A stretch of 64,000 bases of DNA from Nymphaea colorata (GCF_008831285.2 NC_045141.1:25343315-25407314), one strand, 5' to 3'; counted from the stretch's first letter, positions 12,819-27,200 are shown. The notes: generated from the sequence alone by a model not told the origin. Translations and numbers: made by a program.

Positions 12819-15800
12819 TCAAAGATCAGGCATACCCCTTCCGGTTCCAGCATCGTATGTCTTCTCCATGACAAGTTCCAAAGGTGTATCCTTGGGCCCA
12901 ACTGTACATTTCAAAAAAGAGAAAAGGAGGTTCAATACAAGAAATTGGATAAAGAATGCCATTAATCAGTGTCCCATCAAGGTCATACATCAGAATCTGC
13001 TATTTTTTCAAAAATTTGGAAATATGTAGACTGACAAGGCTATTCAACCCATGCAACTGGAATTTCTAATTTCGTGTGGCAAAAAGAGCGTGGTTGAATT
13101 GTAGAACAACAAGAAAATACTGATCATATGTAGAGATAGAAGTAAACAAAAATTCTGTCATCTGTGAACTAAAAATATTTAACATTCTGGTCGGAAAAGG
13201 AAACCATCACACATCATCACAGTGAAAAAGACAATGCAGAAGTACCAGATGATATTAAGAGTATGTTTGGAAAGAAAAATAATAATTTTCCCTTAAAATT
13301 TCAAATGAAGAAAAATTGTTTATCATTATCCAAAATATCATGCACAGAGAATTCCTCTCTAAATGAGTACCTTTAGCAGTCAAAGTCTAAGGAAGCAACA
13401 AGACATCTTTTGTATATGAAGGAGAGGCACATGTAAAGTGTAAGCATGCCAGCATCCAGACACATCAAGAATCAACAATTTATCAACAAATGAAGCTCTA
13501 AAATCTAACATCTAACACAAACACAACAATTCATAGTGATGGATACACTACCTATATTCGGTCTTGGTGTAGTCCGAACCTTTAAGATTTCAGGACGAGG
13601 TATTATCGAACCTGATGTGCCAATACCTCTAGAAATCCTTACTTTGGATCCGTCTTCTAGATATCTGATTCCAATCTTACATGGTTTACTGTACAAAAGA
13701 AATACCAAGAAGATCTATGTCACATGGTTATTCAAGTTGAAAAATCCAAGCACAAGAATGCGGCAGAGAATACTTTGTAACTGGGTCCAATATTTGAACG
13801 TTTGATACATGAAGTGGGGCTTCTACTGTAAAAATTCCACCTTCATGCCCCTGTCCTTGCTTGACGTGCTTCTTGACCTGTAACATTAAAAAAAAAATTA
13901 TGCTTTCATTATTCAGACAAAATCAATCATAAATTCCATTTTGGAGAGAATGAATGAGAGTCAGAAGAAGAAAAGCCACTTTTCTGAGTAGCAAAATCTA
14001 GATCAAAGATAGATATTGTTGTTGATGCCGAAAGAAAGTTTCATAAAAGACAAAACCATTTTGATGTCGTTTGTTCAGTAGGAATGGTGTCAATATAAAT
14101 TTTTGTTAACAAATGATCGCCACGTTTTGCCCTTCATCAGAAGGATGTTGATTTGACTGGGTTCAAGTGACATCTGCCACTAACAGTCTCAAATGTTTGT
14201 CCAGCAGGGTCCTTGCCATGAGATTTTCTTAAGTGATTTTTCTGAGAAGAATCTTGACATTGTAAAAAGAAAGGAAACAATTCAAGGAGAACAAGGAATA
14301 AGCTGTTTTACTTGCCTCTGCATCATAATAAACAAAGAAAAGTTGGGGAGAAAAGTTACAATTGACAAAAGAATCTAAACGGACACAACCAAGCTCCACT
14401 TTTCCCATATCCCAATAGAAAAATCACCATGGTGCATGTCCTCATTTCTATATATGGAAAGAATAAATCCATAACGACACTGCCATTATACCCACATGCA
14501 AGCAGACCCACGGCCACATACCAAAGCATATAAAAGATTAATAGTGATATGTGAATAAGATTAACAACATTTTTGTCATCAAACTCATATATCCACATAT
14601 GCATGACAACAACTAAAAAGTAATATTATGAAATGGCAAATGAAGACCAATCTCCATGACAGTGTTACAATCCCTCAAAGTCACTTTATTTGTCTTGCAT
14701 TGAATAGGGTCTTTTGTTCACTGAGTCATTTTTTTTTTAATTACCAACTATGTGAAGTGTAAACCAGCAAATGATTATTGACAGCCTTTCAGCTTTCGCT
14801 GCATATGTGCCATCGGAACTGGCCTTACATCATACTCAGTACCCAATTGGCATCTATGGTGGTAATTATATTTATCTAAGGATAAACTGCATCCACCCTA
14901 TAAGCGTCATGATCCGACTGTATTTTGTCATTTCACCAATTCCTTTTCAAAGTCCTAAAAGTTTTCCAACCTCCTCTTCGATATTGTTTCAGCAACTAGT
15001 ACATAGCAAATGGATAATGCTTATAGATAGAAACACTTCTGAGAGCATGTGAATACAGAAAATAATGCGCGCCTGAAAAATCAAACGATAAAATGAAGAA
15101 TATCACACAAAAAGCACCGAAAGAGTTCCCACACTCTATTCGTGCAATATTTTTCATTGCTTGTCGAATTCTATCCCGATCATGGCAGTCAAAGGGCATG
15201 TTCCAACATCGGTTTTAGATTCCTCTAACTTTAAGCATGACGCGAAGTGCCTTAGTACTAACAAACAGATTCATGTTAGTGCTCAGATACACCAACTTGT
15301 CTAGAAAGGGTGGGGGTGGGGGTTGCTTTGTTTTGAAACTGTAACCAACCATCCGACCGTGAATAATTTTTTCCGATTTCCTTGACGAGTAGGGTACGTA
15401 GTAAACATCAAAACACCAGCCAACAAAAGGATAATCATCAGTATTCACCCAGGATCGTTGCAGAATTATAATGGATAGAAGAACAAACAATCTGAATGAG
15501 GTCAACAAATGTCAAAAGAAAGGGAAAGCAGTAAACACCATCTTCTTAGAGCTCAATAACAAAATGAGAAAGGATTGATTATGTCACAATTTCCCACTAC
15601 GGGAGGATGGTAGGGAAAACTCACCAGATTCAGGCCTTCCACTATCACCCTATTCTGTGACCGAACCACCCGCTTGATGACTCCTGTCCTGCCTTTATCT
15701 TTGCCTCGGATTACCATCACCTACACATGGATCAATTTCGACCTCGATATCAAAGTAATAGAGAGAGTGAGAGAGAGAGAGAGAGTTGTTGCTCACATTA

Positions 15801-15856
15801 TCTCCCCTGAGGATTTTCCAGTTCTGTATAAGCTTTTGGGCTGCCTTCCAACCCAT
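12819..15856 (-). CDS. Large ribosomal subunit protein uL24, mitochondrial type (KOW domain)
   Basis: A 159-residue uL24/L24-family protein, an early-assembly protein of the large ribosomal subunit. Coding exons in transcript order: 15856-15797, 15720-15625, 13877-13774, 13688-13552, 12901-12819. They total 480 nt and every join is in phase. The protein starts [20 protein letters not shown]; the KOW motif follows ([18 protein letters not shown]), then [39 protein letters not shown] and the C-terminal [15 protein letters not shown]. This layout matches the plant KOW protein of the At5g23535 type, regarded as mitochondrial uL24, rather than the plastid L24, which has a long transit peptide. No obvious cleavable presequence is visible. 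The start is the only ATG fitting the family N-terminus. Intron 2 is 1.75 kb; the GC-rich leader lies just right of 15856. Confidence 0.92.
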
Positions 15857-16768
15857 CCTGTCTCTTTCTCCCTCTTTCCGCTGCTGCCGCTCCCTGCTCC
15901 TTCACCCTCGCTCTCGTTCGGTCACAACGCCCCTGCCGCCCCCGCTGTCTTCAGTTTCTTAAATGGGTCGGTTCTCTGATGCACCTGGATCAGATCTTTC
16001 GTGGATCTATCTCATCATGGTCCCCATTTTCCACTGGATCCGGATTAACGTGATCTTCCTTTCGTTATTTGGATCCCAAGCTAAGACCCGATTTTGAAAT
16101 GGAACCCAAACCGAAACTGGTCATCTACCGCATGTTAATGGTACATAGATCTTTGTTTTGGATACAATCAAAAACCACTTTTTAGGTGAGCACTTAACAT
16201 ATACACCAAACTCAGAAAAGATTTGGCTCAAAGAAAATATTCTTCAACCTAATGGCTTTGGCAATTATACTACAAATGAGCAACAACTTATTACATGGAA
16301 TTCCCATATAAATTGGTTCATAGACGGAGAACGACATTTCACGGTGTAGGCACCGCCAGGCAATTAGCGAACATACGCCCACAAAACCACGATTTTTTGG
16401 CCAAACCAATGGCAATATCAATCTCCTATAAACTACCAGACAACACCACACATAGCTCTAACGACAATTAAGTCAAAAGAAAAACGAAACAACCCTGCCC
16501 ATTGTCTGAAAATGAAAGTGAAATTACAAAATACAAACTTGAATCTGGTGGACATAAAATAATGATTCACCACCAATATTAGTGAATTCATTTGATCCAA
16601 TATCAAGTATCAAGTGTTCACAAAATAATTCCCGACAGGGAGAGCATACAAAAGAAAGATGAATTGGTGCGAAAGCAAGAAGTTGGTATCGTTATTTAAT
16701 AATGGATTGTACATCGAATATTCAATTTGAGAAATCTTGTAGAACCTGGGTAGTATCTTATGGAAGTG
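15857..16768. other. uL24m leader/promoter and unassigned intergenic DNA
   Basis: 15857-15980 is GC/CT-rich, as expected for the uL24m 5' UTR and core promoter on the - strand. The rest is AT-rich and I see no motif-bearing frame in it. Confidence 0.5.
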
Positions 16769-17229
16769 TCAAGGAGTTGTTCCGAAGCGAGCCGGGCAAG
16801 GCTTAAAGTGAAGGCGTTGCAAGTTCAGGAATCCGTCAGGGACGGATTGCCTGAGCGGCAGATTCTGCAATAACGACAAAACCTCCATTAACATTTCCGC
16901 GTTAACTCAACTGCCCATTGCCTCAACCTGACCTTACCGTGTGGATCAAAGTGACGCATATATCCCTCTGCGTAGATATGGCAGAAAATGGGGCTATCGA
17001 AAACAAGTTCTCCAGAACGTACAGGATTTCTTGAACCAGCTGAAAGGGGAAAATTTTAGCACGCTGACGAGAGCAGTGACAAAAATTTACTGGTATTTTT
17101 AAACCTATCGGTCCATACGGAGAGCGATGCCTATAATCGAACCTTGATTACAACAACTGAGTCATGGTGGATCCTCACTACGCCGAATCCGTTAAGTACG
17201 AAGGCAAGTGAGTTTTTCAGATGCTTCAT
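16769..17229 (-). CDS. Candidate small spliced gene, unknown function
   Basis: Not recognised. On the - strand three pieces, 17229-17143, 17039-16938 and 16864-16769, have well-formed splice sites: acceptor CCCCTTTCAG before 17039, donor ACG/GTAAGG after 16938, and acceptor TTATTGCAG before 16864. Joined, they stay open in one frame (285 nt, 94 residues, beginning MKHLKNSLAFVLNGFGVV and containing LVQEILYVLENLF). A second frame through the middle piece is also open (containing SGELVFDSPIFCHIYAEG) and ends at a stop at 16838-16836 in the third piece; it would need a different first exon. The local GC is higher than in the surroundings. The splice signals are the best evidence; which frame, if either, is translated is unresolved. 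A non-coding transcript or relic gene is equally possible. Confidence 0.3.
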
Positions 17230-17933
17230 GAAAACCAAAACTGTTATTGCCCATCCGCTAGTCGCAGTCCCCTCACTCAGAGCGAGAGAGAGAGACTCAC
17301 ATCGGTGGAGTTCGGTGGATGCAGACGGGTGCAGGACCGGAGGCCAGTCGGCTACGGCGAGGGAGATTGTGAGGGACTGAAGGCAAGCTCCCTCTCTCTT
17401 TCTCTCCGGTGGGGTACTGGCGTGGCTTAGACTTGTGCCGAATTTTGGTGGTCAGTATGGGCAGCTTGCCCAAGCAAGCCCGAAGTTTGGAAGGAACCCA
17501 ATTTTCTCTTCTACCTTCCGATGTCTTGTAAAGTAGTCCACCAACACGTGGAAACAAAAGTGGCGCAACATCCACCAACACGTGGAAACAAAAGTGGCGC
17601 AACATCTACTCTCGGAATGTCCGTGTGGTCTGTGCTTTCGATAATGTTCATGTGAGACCAGGACACAGCCACATCTACTCTGAGAAACTTTTTTTATTTT
17701 CGAGCTGTCAACAAATCTCTCACCATGTGAATGTTCAATACAGATTCATAGGCGACGCCTGACCTATACATATGTACACCACCAGCCAATCAAAGACCAT
17801 CAGGCCTCACCTCCTCAAAAATGTTTAAAAAATTGACTCATTACATGTGCTTTTACACAATTAACAGTTACGTAAGCTATACATAAATTAAAAAACAGCG
17901 ACCGAAGGTAAGAATGGGAGAAAGCAGGGTAAA
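17230..17933. other. Intergenic DNA between the small candidate gene and the ATRX 3' end
   Basis: Moderately GC-rich to about 17460, then a 34-bp tandem duplication (listed separately), then probable ATRX 3' UTR near 17700-17933. A - strand frame of 102 codons at 17297-17605 spans the 34-bp duplication and has no recognisable domain, so I do not call it a gene. Confidence 0.45.
17538..17605. repeat. Perfect 34-bp tandem duplication
   Basis: Unit 1 is 17538-17571 and unit 2 is 17572-17605; both begin CCACCAACACGTGG and end GGCGCAACAT, with no mismatch seen. Each unit carries one CACGTG E-box/G-box core. Confidence 0.95.
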
Positions 17934-20900
17934 CTATCTGCTACGCCCATCTCGGTTAAGACCCTCCCAGCTTATCTCCATGGCACATTCCATGCAGACG
18001 GTGCTACACCCTGCTTGGATTCCCTTGCCCCTGAGAGTTAGGAGATGGGCAAGATTGGTACATCTGCGTAGGGAAGATCGGACTCTCGAGCCACTCTTGA
18101 CAGGAGGAATGGCATTTATTGGAGCAGAATTACTGGGTTTATGATCTGGTGCTGGTGCATTTGCTTCATCCAGCGAGATGCGATGCACTTCCTCCCACTC
18201 CACAGTCTTGCGGAATGCCTCCCAAGCAAGATCCTGCTCTTCCTTCGACAGCTTCTCTTCTTCGTTCTCTTGCAAAAGTGTCTCATGTTCGTGATAACTT
18301 ACAATCCATCTGAATACATCACCGTTGAACATAATTTTAGTCTTCCAAGGAGTAACACAAAGACAGCCATGTATTCACCATATATAGAACTCATTAGAGA
18401 TGCTTGACAGTTCTTTAGAAATTAGCACTAGATTGAAATAATTTATTCTCAGATAGGATATATGCAAAATGAAAATTATTTAGAAACTCGGAGAAAATTA
18501 CCTTGGATGATGTCGGTTAAGCAAGTTTTCCATCACCTTGTCAGGCAAACAAGTACCACTAGGAAGAGGCAAAGGGTTCAACTTCAGGCCAACTTCAATT
18601 TTTTCCTTCTTTCGATCAGTGTCTTCCATTTCACTCTTTTTTTGATCAGACACACTTGAGCCTTCTTTGGCTAGTTCTGGCATCATTTCAAGGATTTCCT
18701 CATCCCCAAACTCAAAGAGATGGAGGACTTCTTCTTTTGACATTGTTCGGTGTATCTGTTGCCTATCTACTACCCTGGCAGCAAGACCTTCCTTTGTAAC
18801 CTGCTCATGGCATCAGATCATCAGTTGGTAACCAACCACACTAAAACAAGAAAATTCTGGCTGTACCTGTCGCTTGTATATTTTGTCCTCCATGGTCCCA
18901 TGTGCCACCAATCTGTATGCATAAACAGGCTTCGTCTGCCCATATCTGCAAGGTAGAATACCAGTCATTTTGAGAACAATAAAAGAAACGGCAATTACAA
19001 GTTTACAACAGTGAACACTAAAAAATTTTAGGTACCTCCAAACCCTGTAGATTGCTTGAAGGTCATGAGTGGGATTCCACGAGCCATCAACAACAATCAC
19101 TCGGTTAGCAGCGTGAAGGTTAATTCCTAGAGACCCAGCCCTTGTAGATATTAATGCACATTTTACTCTATCATTTGCAGGGCTGTTGAACTTCTCAACA
19201 AGCCTTTGTCTTTCTGAACCTTCTGTGCTTCCATCTAACCTAATCATCAAAAGAAATATCCATTTTTACAAGGTATCAGTTCTGAATCAAGCCTAAGCTT
19301 CAAGCGCAACACGTTTTACATTTATCAACTAATTCATCCTACTTCAACATGCTACCTCTGGGGATTTTTTTAGCAAGGGATGCTCCAGGGTTTTACAAAA
19401 AAGAGCACTAAGAGACAAAATTTCCTTCCCACCCGCTGACTACGACTACCGAGTTAAAAACATTCATGGCAACTTACCAAGAGGAATAGTCGTTCTTTAT
19501 TGTACAAGAAGGGAAGTCCACAAGTTGACCCTTGTATTAGTCGGCTATAAAACATAACTAATTTTCACGGGCACAACCAATATATCAGATGCTTGCTGTA
19601 CAAATAGCTAATTTTCATGGGTGCACCCAATATATCAGATTATCGCTGTACAAATAAAATGTTAAATTGCATTTGCGGTGGACAACATTATGACATCCCA
19701 GCACACACAATAGAATAGAAGGTCGTGTAGAAATAATATGTTAACTTGCATTTGGTGGTATACAACATTATGAAAACTTGCCCATAAAAGCACACATGTA
19801 TGGAAACCTATACATGGAATGTGAAAGCACCTACCAATACAGTGACTAACCATACAACGATGGGCAAGAGGAAGGAAATACAATCCTACATACTGATTTC
19901 TCTATAATTTTTTCATTTTGGTATTAACACACTAAGCCAAACATTGGTTTCACAGAGATGAAAAGGGTAAAAAGAGGAACAAGGGCTTTTTTCTGATATT
20001 CAATCAGTATTTAATGTTTGAGTGAGTTTCTAACAGGAAGAAAAGAAAGGAACAGCATCAAGGATAGGATCCCAACCTAGAGAGAGAAAGAGAGAGAGAG
20101 AGATTTGTAGACACAATGAATGGAGCCTTGGTCTGGAATCCGTTGACAATTTCTAAATTCAGAGAACCTCTGAAATTTAAAGAAAAAAGGGCCATCTACA
20201 GAAAGCAAGGTATTCTTTCCTAGAAAGTAAGAGTTAAAAAGGACATTGCAGATGAGCAAATCATTTCTAAATGCGGTTGTGAGAAACTTCAAATGCATGT
20301 ATGTCCAATTAAGGAATCACATGCAAAATTGTCTCTCTCACAAAAAGCTAGGATACTCCGAAACTTGGAGTAGAACTCTTAATCAAGTCCAAGGTTGGAG
20401 CAGAATCTCTATCAAGTCCAAGGTTATTTTCTGTTATGTGATAATCTGGAGATATGTGAGATGAGGTAATGACGCATAAATGGAGCTTACCAATCCATTT
20501 CTTGGGCACACTCGTATAGAATTTAAGCAGCCATTACCTATTACTATTCTTGGATCTTTACAGCAATCCTGAAATTGATCTTCACATTGTCCAACTATGA
20601 CTGTAAGTATATGATTAGCAACCATCTTTCTTCATCGCTATTTGTTTTTGAAGCCTATTGTTTTGAAAGAGTATTCAACGCACTGTATCAGGAAGAACTT
20701 TGAACTTTGAACACATGGCACTATACAGCATCGGAATTCAAGGCAAACAACAATAACAAAAGGCACTCTTAATAATGTGTATACCAAAGTGTGAGTGAGT
20801 GTGTGTGTGTGTGTGTGTGTATGCTTTGCATAGAAATAAACAAGAAAATGGAAAACATGCACAACATAATAAATTTACCAGCCCTTAACAGCAGTTCAAA

Positions 20901-21197
20901 TAAAAAACAATATGCAGTTGCAACCTAAATCACACAGGTGCGCCAAAAAATGGTTGTGCACTTGAGTTGACTTGGGTGTGGATGCAGCCTACCAAGGCAT
21001 CCGACTCGGTCAAACCAAGTCGGGAGCTGCTAACTACAACTGTGCTTTTTCTCTCGTTTTTTTTTTGCATTTTGTTCTTCACCTATCCTTTCCCTCTTTT
21101 CTCTCTCTCTCCTCCCCCTATTTTATTAAATAAAACTTTCAATTTTGTAGTTAAAAAAATTGAAAACATAGACAAAATAAAATTACTTCTGTAACAG

Positions 21198-21295
<98 letters not shown>

Positions 21296-24200
21296 CGCAC
21301 CCACACCCTGCACCCAGCACCCAAATAACATAGGAACTTGCAACATATGCCCATAATCTACTTAAAAAATGTTCAAATAAAAATATTAAATATTTGAAGG
21401 TGATAATACCTGTACCAATCTTTTCCTTGCTTCCAAAATTTACCCTGTCTTTCACGCCGTGGTAACTTTGCAAGGAATAACTCCACAAGATCTAGAGTTA
21501 ACAAACTCTGACTAAAGACAAGGGTCTTATCACCAGCCTCAGAACTCATTGATAGAAGATCTATAAGCAAGACCATTTTACCACTATAATCTGCCTCTCT
21601 GCAAATTTTGTCTTCAAGAACATCTAACCACCAATCGCTATCCTGTGAAATGCCATGGCATGATGGGGTTAAACGATAAAATATAACTAACTTTTTCAAG
21701 AATTTTGAGGGAGAAGATAACACGATATATTGTAGAGAGAAATACTGTTCCAAAATAGAAATAGAAGCCTACTGCACAAGTGAAAAAAAAACATCAATCA
21801 CTTGAAAGAAAGACCTCATGCATGTGAGACATGAGTCCCAACAAAACAACTGATTTCATTGTACTAATTGAACTAGAAAGAGATATATATAAAGCTGATG
21901 GGAGGGCCAGGAATTGACACTATACCTCGTCAAAGAATCCAGTATCAGTCTTCCTGTTTGGAAACTCAGACTTCAGCTTTGGCTTTTCTGAAAATAACAT
22001 GTACAAGATTATACGTCACAAATGACACCATGAAGATCAGGCAAGAAAGATAATAGACATGTAAATAATGGTTTTAAAGAGAATCCAAGAAAGATAAACC
22101 ATTTCCATCCTTTTCATTTCTCAGGTGGGGAATCATTTATCTTACCAATCAGACTAAGAAGCCAGAGGAAAGTTAAGTGCTTTAACTCAATTTTATCTTC
22201 TTTTTTTGCGAGTCACATCATACTAAGTAATAGCTGTGAATGTTTTTAAAACCAGATCCACACATTTGCACATAACTGAGCTTGCCAAGCCCTGTTCAGA
22301 TACTAAGCTTGCATACATATGAAAGAATCTGTTCTCACCAAATTTATTAAGTAATCATTCACCAATCACGTCAACAATTTCTCTGTCATGATAAGATCAT
22401 AAGATAGCAAAGCATTCTAATTATGCCAACACCAATCATGCCAAAGGCTCGCTGTGGCTGAAGCACCTAGCCTAGCATGGTCAAGGCCATGCAGCTATAG
22501 TTAACTCAATGTCATGTTTGGAACTGTAAGGAATTGAACCTGGTCAAACTTGACTTAGATCGACTTTGCCCGAAACCTTTACGCTCCAGATCTTGACTCG
22601 CAGATTTGATATAATTCATTTTTGTTGCCTTCTACTAAGTGGCAAATAGCCAACTACTAACTAATTAATGTGTACAAATGATCCCCATTTCATAATGACT
22701 GAAATCACATATTAGCCACTTACAAATCCTCTAAAATTGCCTTGCTACACTTTGCTCCAATATCTACATGACATGGAAACATGTCAGGCATCTAACGGCC
22801 TAGGCTTCACATTCAGTTATAAAGAAAATAACCTAAATTAAAAGTCATTGCTGCATTCTTGAAAAGACTCTAGGTATAAGAAATGGTCGGTTTGTTCACA
22901 CCCAAGAGCTAAACATGTGCTTTTAAATGTTCCACGTTTGGATAGACGATATTCTACTCAAATGCTCTAGTCTCAGGAAAACACACAGTTTACAGTAAAT
23001 ATTTATAAGAAACCTCCTAACAGATTCCAGTCTTGCAAGCTTGAAGTCAACTGTATTTCCTGTCGAACACTTCTTTCTTTTGAAGATATATAATTTTTAT
23101 CCTAAAAGGCTGAAATTAATCTCCTATTCCCTAAGCAATCACTTGAATTTTCCAATCTCCATAAATTCGGGGATACATGTTAAGCAGTTATTTTTCTTGA
23201 ATGACCTGGTGCGCAAGTCCAAAAAGAAATATTAAAATGATATCCCAAACTATTGTCCATTTTGAGTTTTGAAGTTCTAGCTGCTAACACGAGTGAAAAA
23301 TTCTACAGAAAGGAAAGAGTGATTACCTGCACTTTCATTTTTTATAGCTTTTTACTGGATTCATGCTTTGCATTTTAAAACCATCAAAAGAACATTACTG
23401 CAAGAACCAAAAAACGTAAAACCACATCACAATGTTACTTCACCACCAAATGCCTGTGGTTATGTGGTATTGTCGGTGAAGCATTAAGCCTCTGAAAGCA
23501 TTAAGCCTCTGAAAAGCAAGGGGTTCTGATATTGAATGAAATTTCTTCAGAAGAATAGAAGAAATTTGCAATATTAAAAAATAACATGTAGATACTGCAG
23601 GGACAAATTACGCCATGAAATTTAGGGATATGAAGAGTGGATATTTCCTCTGACCTCATTTATTGACTTTATCAACTATTTTTGCTTCCATAAAACTTCC
23701 GAAGTTTAACAGACATTTCCAAGTTTTTAACTTTGTTTCCTGTCAGATTCACTTGAGGAAATTTATGTCATTGCCTTTGATGCAAACATGCTAGTATGAC
23801 CCCCCAAAAAATCCAATGACGAGAGTTAACATCATCATCAACAAGTTTCGATATGAGCATTGCACTGGATTCTCATCACGTGCAGATAAGAATTAGAATG
23901 GTCACAGTGAAACTACAAAATGTATAAATATCAGATCATTGCAACAACACAATATATCTTATGAACAAAAATAGTTTAAAGAATGAATCCAGAATCAACA
24001 TTAGGAAAATAAAGCATCTTCTGAGTCCTAAAAAGTTTAAAGCATGAATCCAGAATCAACCTTATGAAAACAAAGCATCTTCTGAGTCCTAAAAAGGTTG
24101 CATCAGATGAATAAAGAACACATTTAAAAGATTTCAATCCATGATACCTCCTGCAATATCACGGTCTAAGTTGTCATCACTAGAACTGCCATCCACCAGA

Positions 24201-27200
24201 AAATTCTCAACTGCTTCTTCACGTCTTTGGTTTTCTTTGTACTCCTTGGTCATTTGCAGTAGTCCCGGATGATTCCATATCTGTCAAAAGGCTAATCTCA
24301 TAACAAGTGCGGCTAATCTCATAACAAGTACCATAGGATTTTAAGGAAAATTATTTGGGGAATTATTTTGAGAAAGTAACGACAAATACAGAAATGAAAT
24401 AAATTAAATTACTGAAAATAAATATAAATAGACAAAAGAAGAAAGTTAATTAATATTGTAGCAGAATCCTGCAACCCAGTATAAAAGCACACACCTGAGC
24501 TAAGGCCTGATATCCAGCAAAGAAGCAGCTCCTTCTATTTGCTTTTTCATTAGAAGCTCTGCCATTCGTGAAACCATGGACATCCAAAAATTTTTTATAC
24601 AGCTTTCTCTGCAATGGAGAAAGCTTGACAGATATTACATAGACGGTTTTAGGAGGCAATTCCTTCTTCACCACTGATGAATCCATTCTGTGGACAAATC
24701 CTTTTAATTGTTCATAGAGGATGTGTGACCTTTGATTCATGATCTTTACATCTTCTAGTGTAGAATTTGTATGTTGTCCATTCTCTATAGGGTTCTGAAA
24801 CCTGCAAAAGATGCACAAAGTCAATAACCAACTTGTTCCCAAAGAAAAAAACAAAACCTTCAACAAAACTTGAAGACCATGAAAATTTCAAATTCCTACC
24901 TGTTTCTAAACTCATGGCTGCTTCCAAGGAATCCTTCCCTCACAAAGTCAACCATCTATTTCATGTTAAAGTGTCATAACCAAGCAGGCCGTCAACAAAA
25001 AAATAAATAAAGAAATAAATAAAAAATAAGAGTGTTTGAAGCACATTAATGCAGAAGCCTTACACAATAATACTCCATCAAATTGTTTTGCAATGGTGAA
25101 CCAGTTAAAGCAATTCTTCTCTGGCATTTCACCTGCCTTAAGGCGTGAGTGATGTCAGCCCTTGTATTTTTAATCATGTGAGCCTCATCGCAGACCAGGA
25201 CATCAGGCCCATTCTGATGAATGCATTTACATCCAAAAAAGTGCCCATTAACACAATATTCTACAAACTACATTCAAATAAAGTAGTTGTAAAAAAAAAA
25301 TAATTTACCATAAACGCATCAACCATGTTGTCACACTAAAAGCATAAGCAGACATTGCGGAATTGTGAAATCTAAAACAATAGACCATACGTCCAACTGA
25401 CTGCAGCATACAAAATGTAAATATGAATAAATAAATAAATAATGCTAATCTTGGGAATTTCTTGGGGAAGGTTTTCTAGTAAGCTTTTAGAAAATTTGCT
25501 TTTTTTTGGCCACCTCAAGAACATGTCATAACTTTAAAAAAGTATAAAAAAATATGGACCATGATAGAAAAATACAAATATATGAGTTGTCTACCATTTT
25601 TCTTAGCAAGACATTGACAAACATCCATTAAAGTTTGTTTAAGTGTTAAAAGAAACAAAAAAAGAAAAAGAAGAAAATATCATGATATTATCACATCAAC
25701 TACAAGATTTTCATTTTCTGGTGATATATATACTACATATTTTAAAGGACAAAATAACATGATATTACCACAACAGCACGATGTTTATTTTCTGGTGATA
25801 TATAGATATATATACATATACATATATATGTATGTGTATATATATATCTATATATATATCACCAGAAAAGGAATATAGTGCCGTTGTTGTGATAAGATCA
25901 TGATATTTCCTTGTTTCAAGAAAAAGATATATCATTTATATATTACCAAAAAAAAAACATTGTATTGCTGTTGTGATAAGATCATGATATTTTCTCCTTA
26001 GAAAAAAGACATATAAATGCATTTTTTTTTTGGTCTTTTGTTTCAATATCTGAATAACCAAATGATATATATGCAACAAGTTTGACCACAACATGAGCAC
26101 ATGGAGGGCTCTTCAATATCTAAAAGAAGTATATCTTTAAGGGAGGTAGTTGTGTGCATGTGTGTGAAGTATGCAAGGCAATCTGCATAAGCTAGCGTCA
26201 CTCAATTTCAAAGAAATCCTTCATTTCTTAAACTGATCCTTTGTTAACCGTGTGCACGGACTAACCTAACTCCCAATACTTAATGAAAAATATAAACCTT
26301 CTGAAAGTCAAAATGTCAAAGACATACTGGTGCAAGTTCATGATATCTGCATAACCCAAGATACACAAAATCTGAAGCATTTTTAGAATGCAAAAGCAGA
26401 CTTTTGTTAGACTTTCAAAGTAATCAATCATCAGTAAAGAAAATGTAAAAGAAATATTGAAAAATAACAAAATAAAAACAAAAACAGAAAATTAGATATT
26501 CAGTTGCAAATATTCAGACCCTGGAATATAGGACCTTGCTTTTCTCTTTCCCTAGCCAGCAGAATCAACTAAAATTCATAGGACTTGAGATGTTTCCCTT
26601 ACTAAAGGAAAGATAGAGAGAGAGAGAGAGAGAGAAGAAAATAACTTTAGACAGCTAAAACTGAGAAAATAAAGAATTAATTTTTAAACCCATGAAACTC
26701 ACCTGTAAGGCTTCACAGATCTCTCCAGCAATATTTTTGTCTTTGACAAATTTCCCAAGTGATAAGTTTCGAAAAGCTGCATAGCCAATTAGCAGAACAC
26801 CACCTTTACGTCTCCACTTTGCAAGCAACTTTGCTCGCTGCCAATTTTCCCTATAGAAATGCATGTTAACAGTAAGTTTAAATGTCTTATTTGCCGTGAA
26901 TAACAGACACATAACAGAGAGGCATTTGAGCTCTAAAAAACAACACATATGTAAATACCAGGAAAACAAAAACACACTAGTAGTCATTTGGGAGCTAAAT
27001 AGTCTAAGAAACACACATCAAATGAGAAGATTAGGATATAACAATAAATGAATATCAAAAATATAGGAAAATAGTAGGAAAAGTACAGACATCTAGAAAT
27101 GGTGTACAGAAAAATGTCAAAGCAGTTGTTTGCTTCTCCAAGTATCAAACCTGGGAACGCGATGAGTTACATGTTTGTGCACCCACCAAGATTTCCAGGA

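Noticed and set aside
17130..17160. GGTTCGATTATA on - resembling a tRNA T-arm
   Set aside because: No acceptor stem, anticodon arm or D-arm could be arranged around it.
16938..17220. Coding on the + strand (a frame beginning MVDPHYAESVKYEGK near 17164 and an open stretch across 16940-17040)
   Set aside because: The strongest splice signals in this region are on the - strand and the + pieces could not be joined with good sites.
21083..21488. Frames with a long alternating Tyr-Ile run
   Set aside because: Translation of the (AT)n microsatellite.
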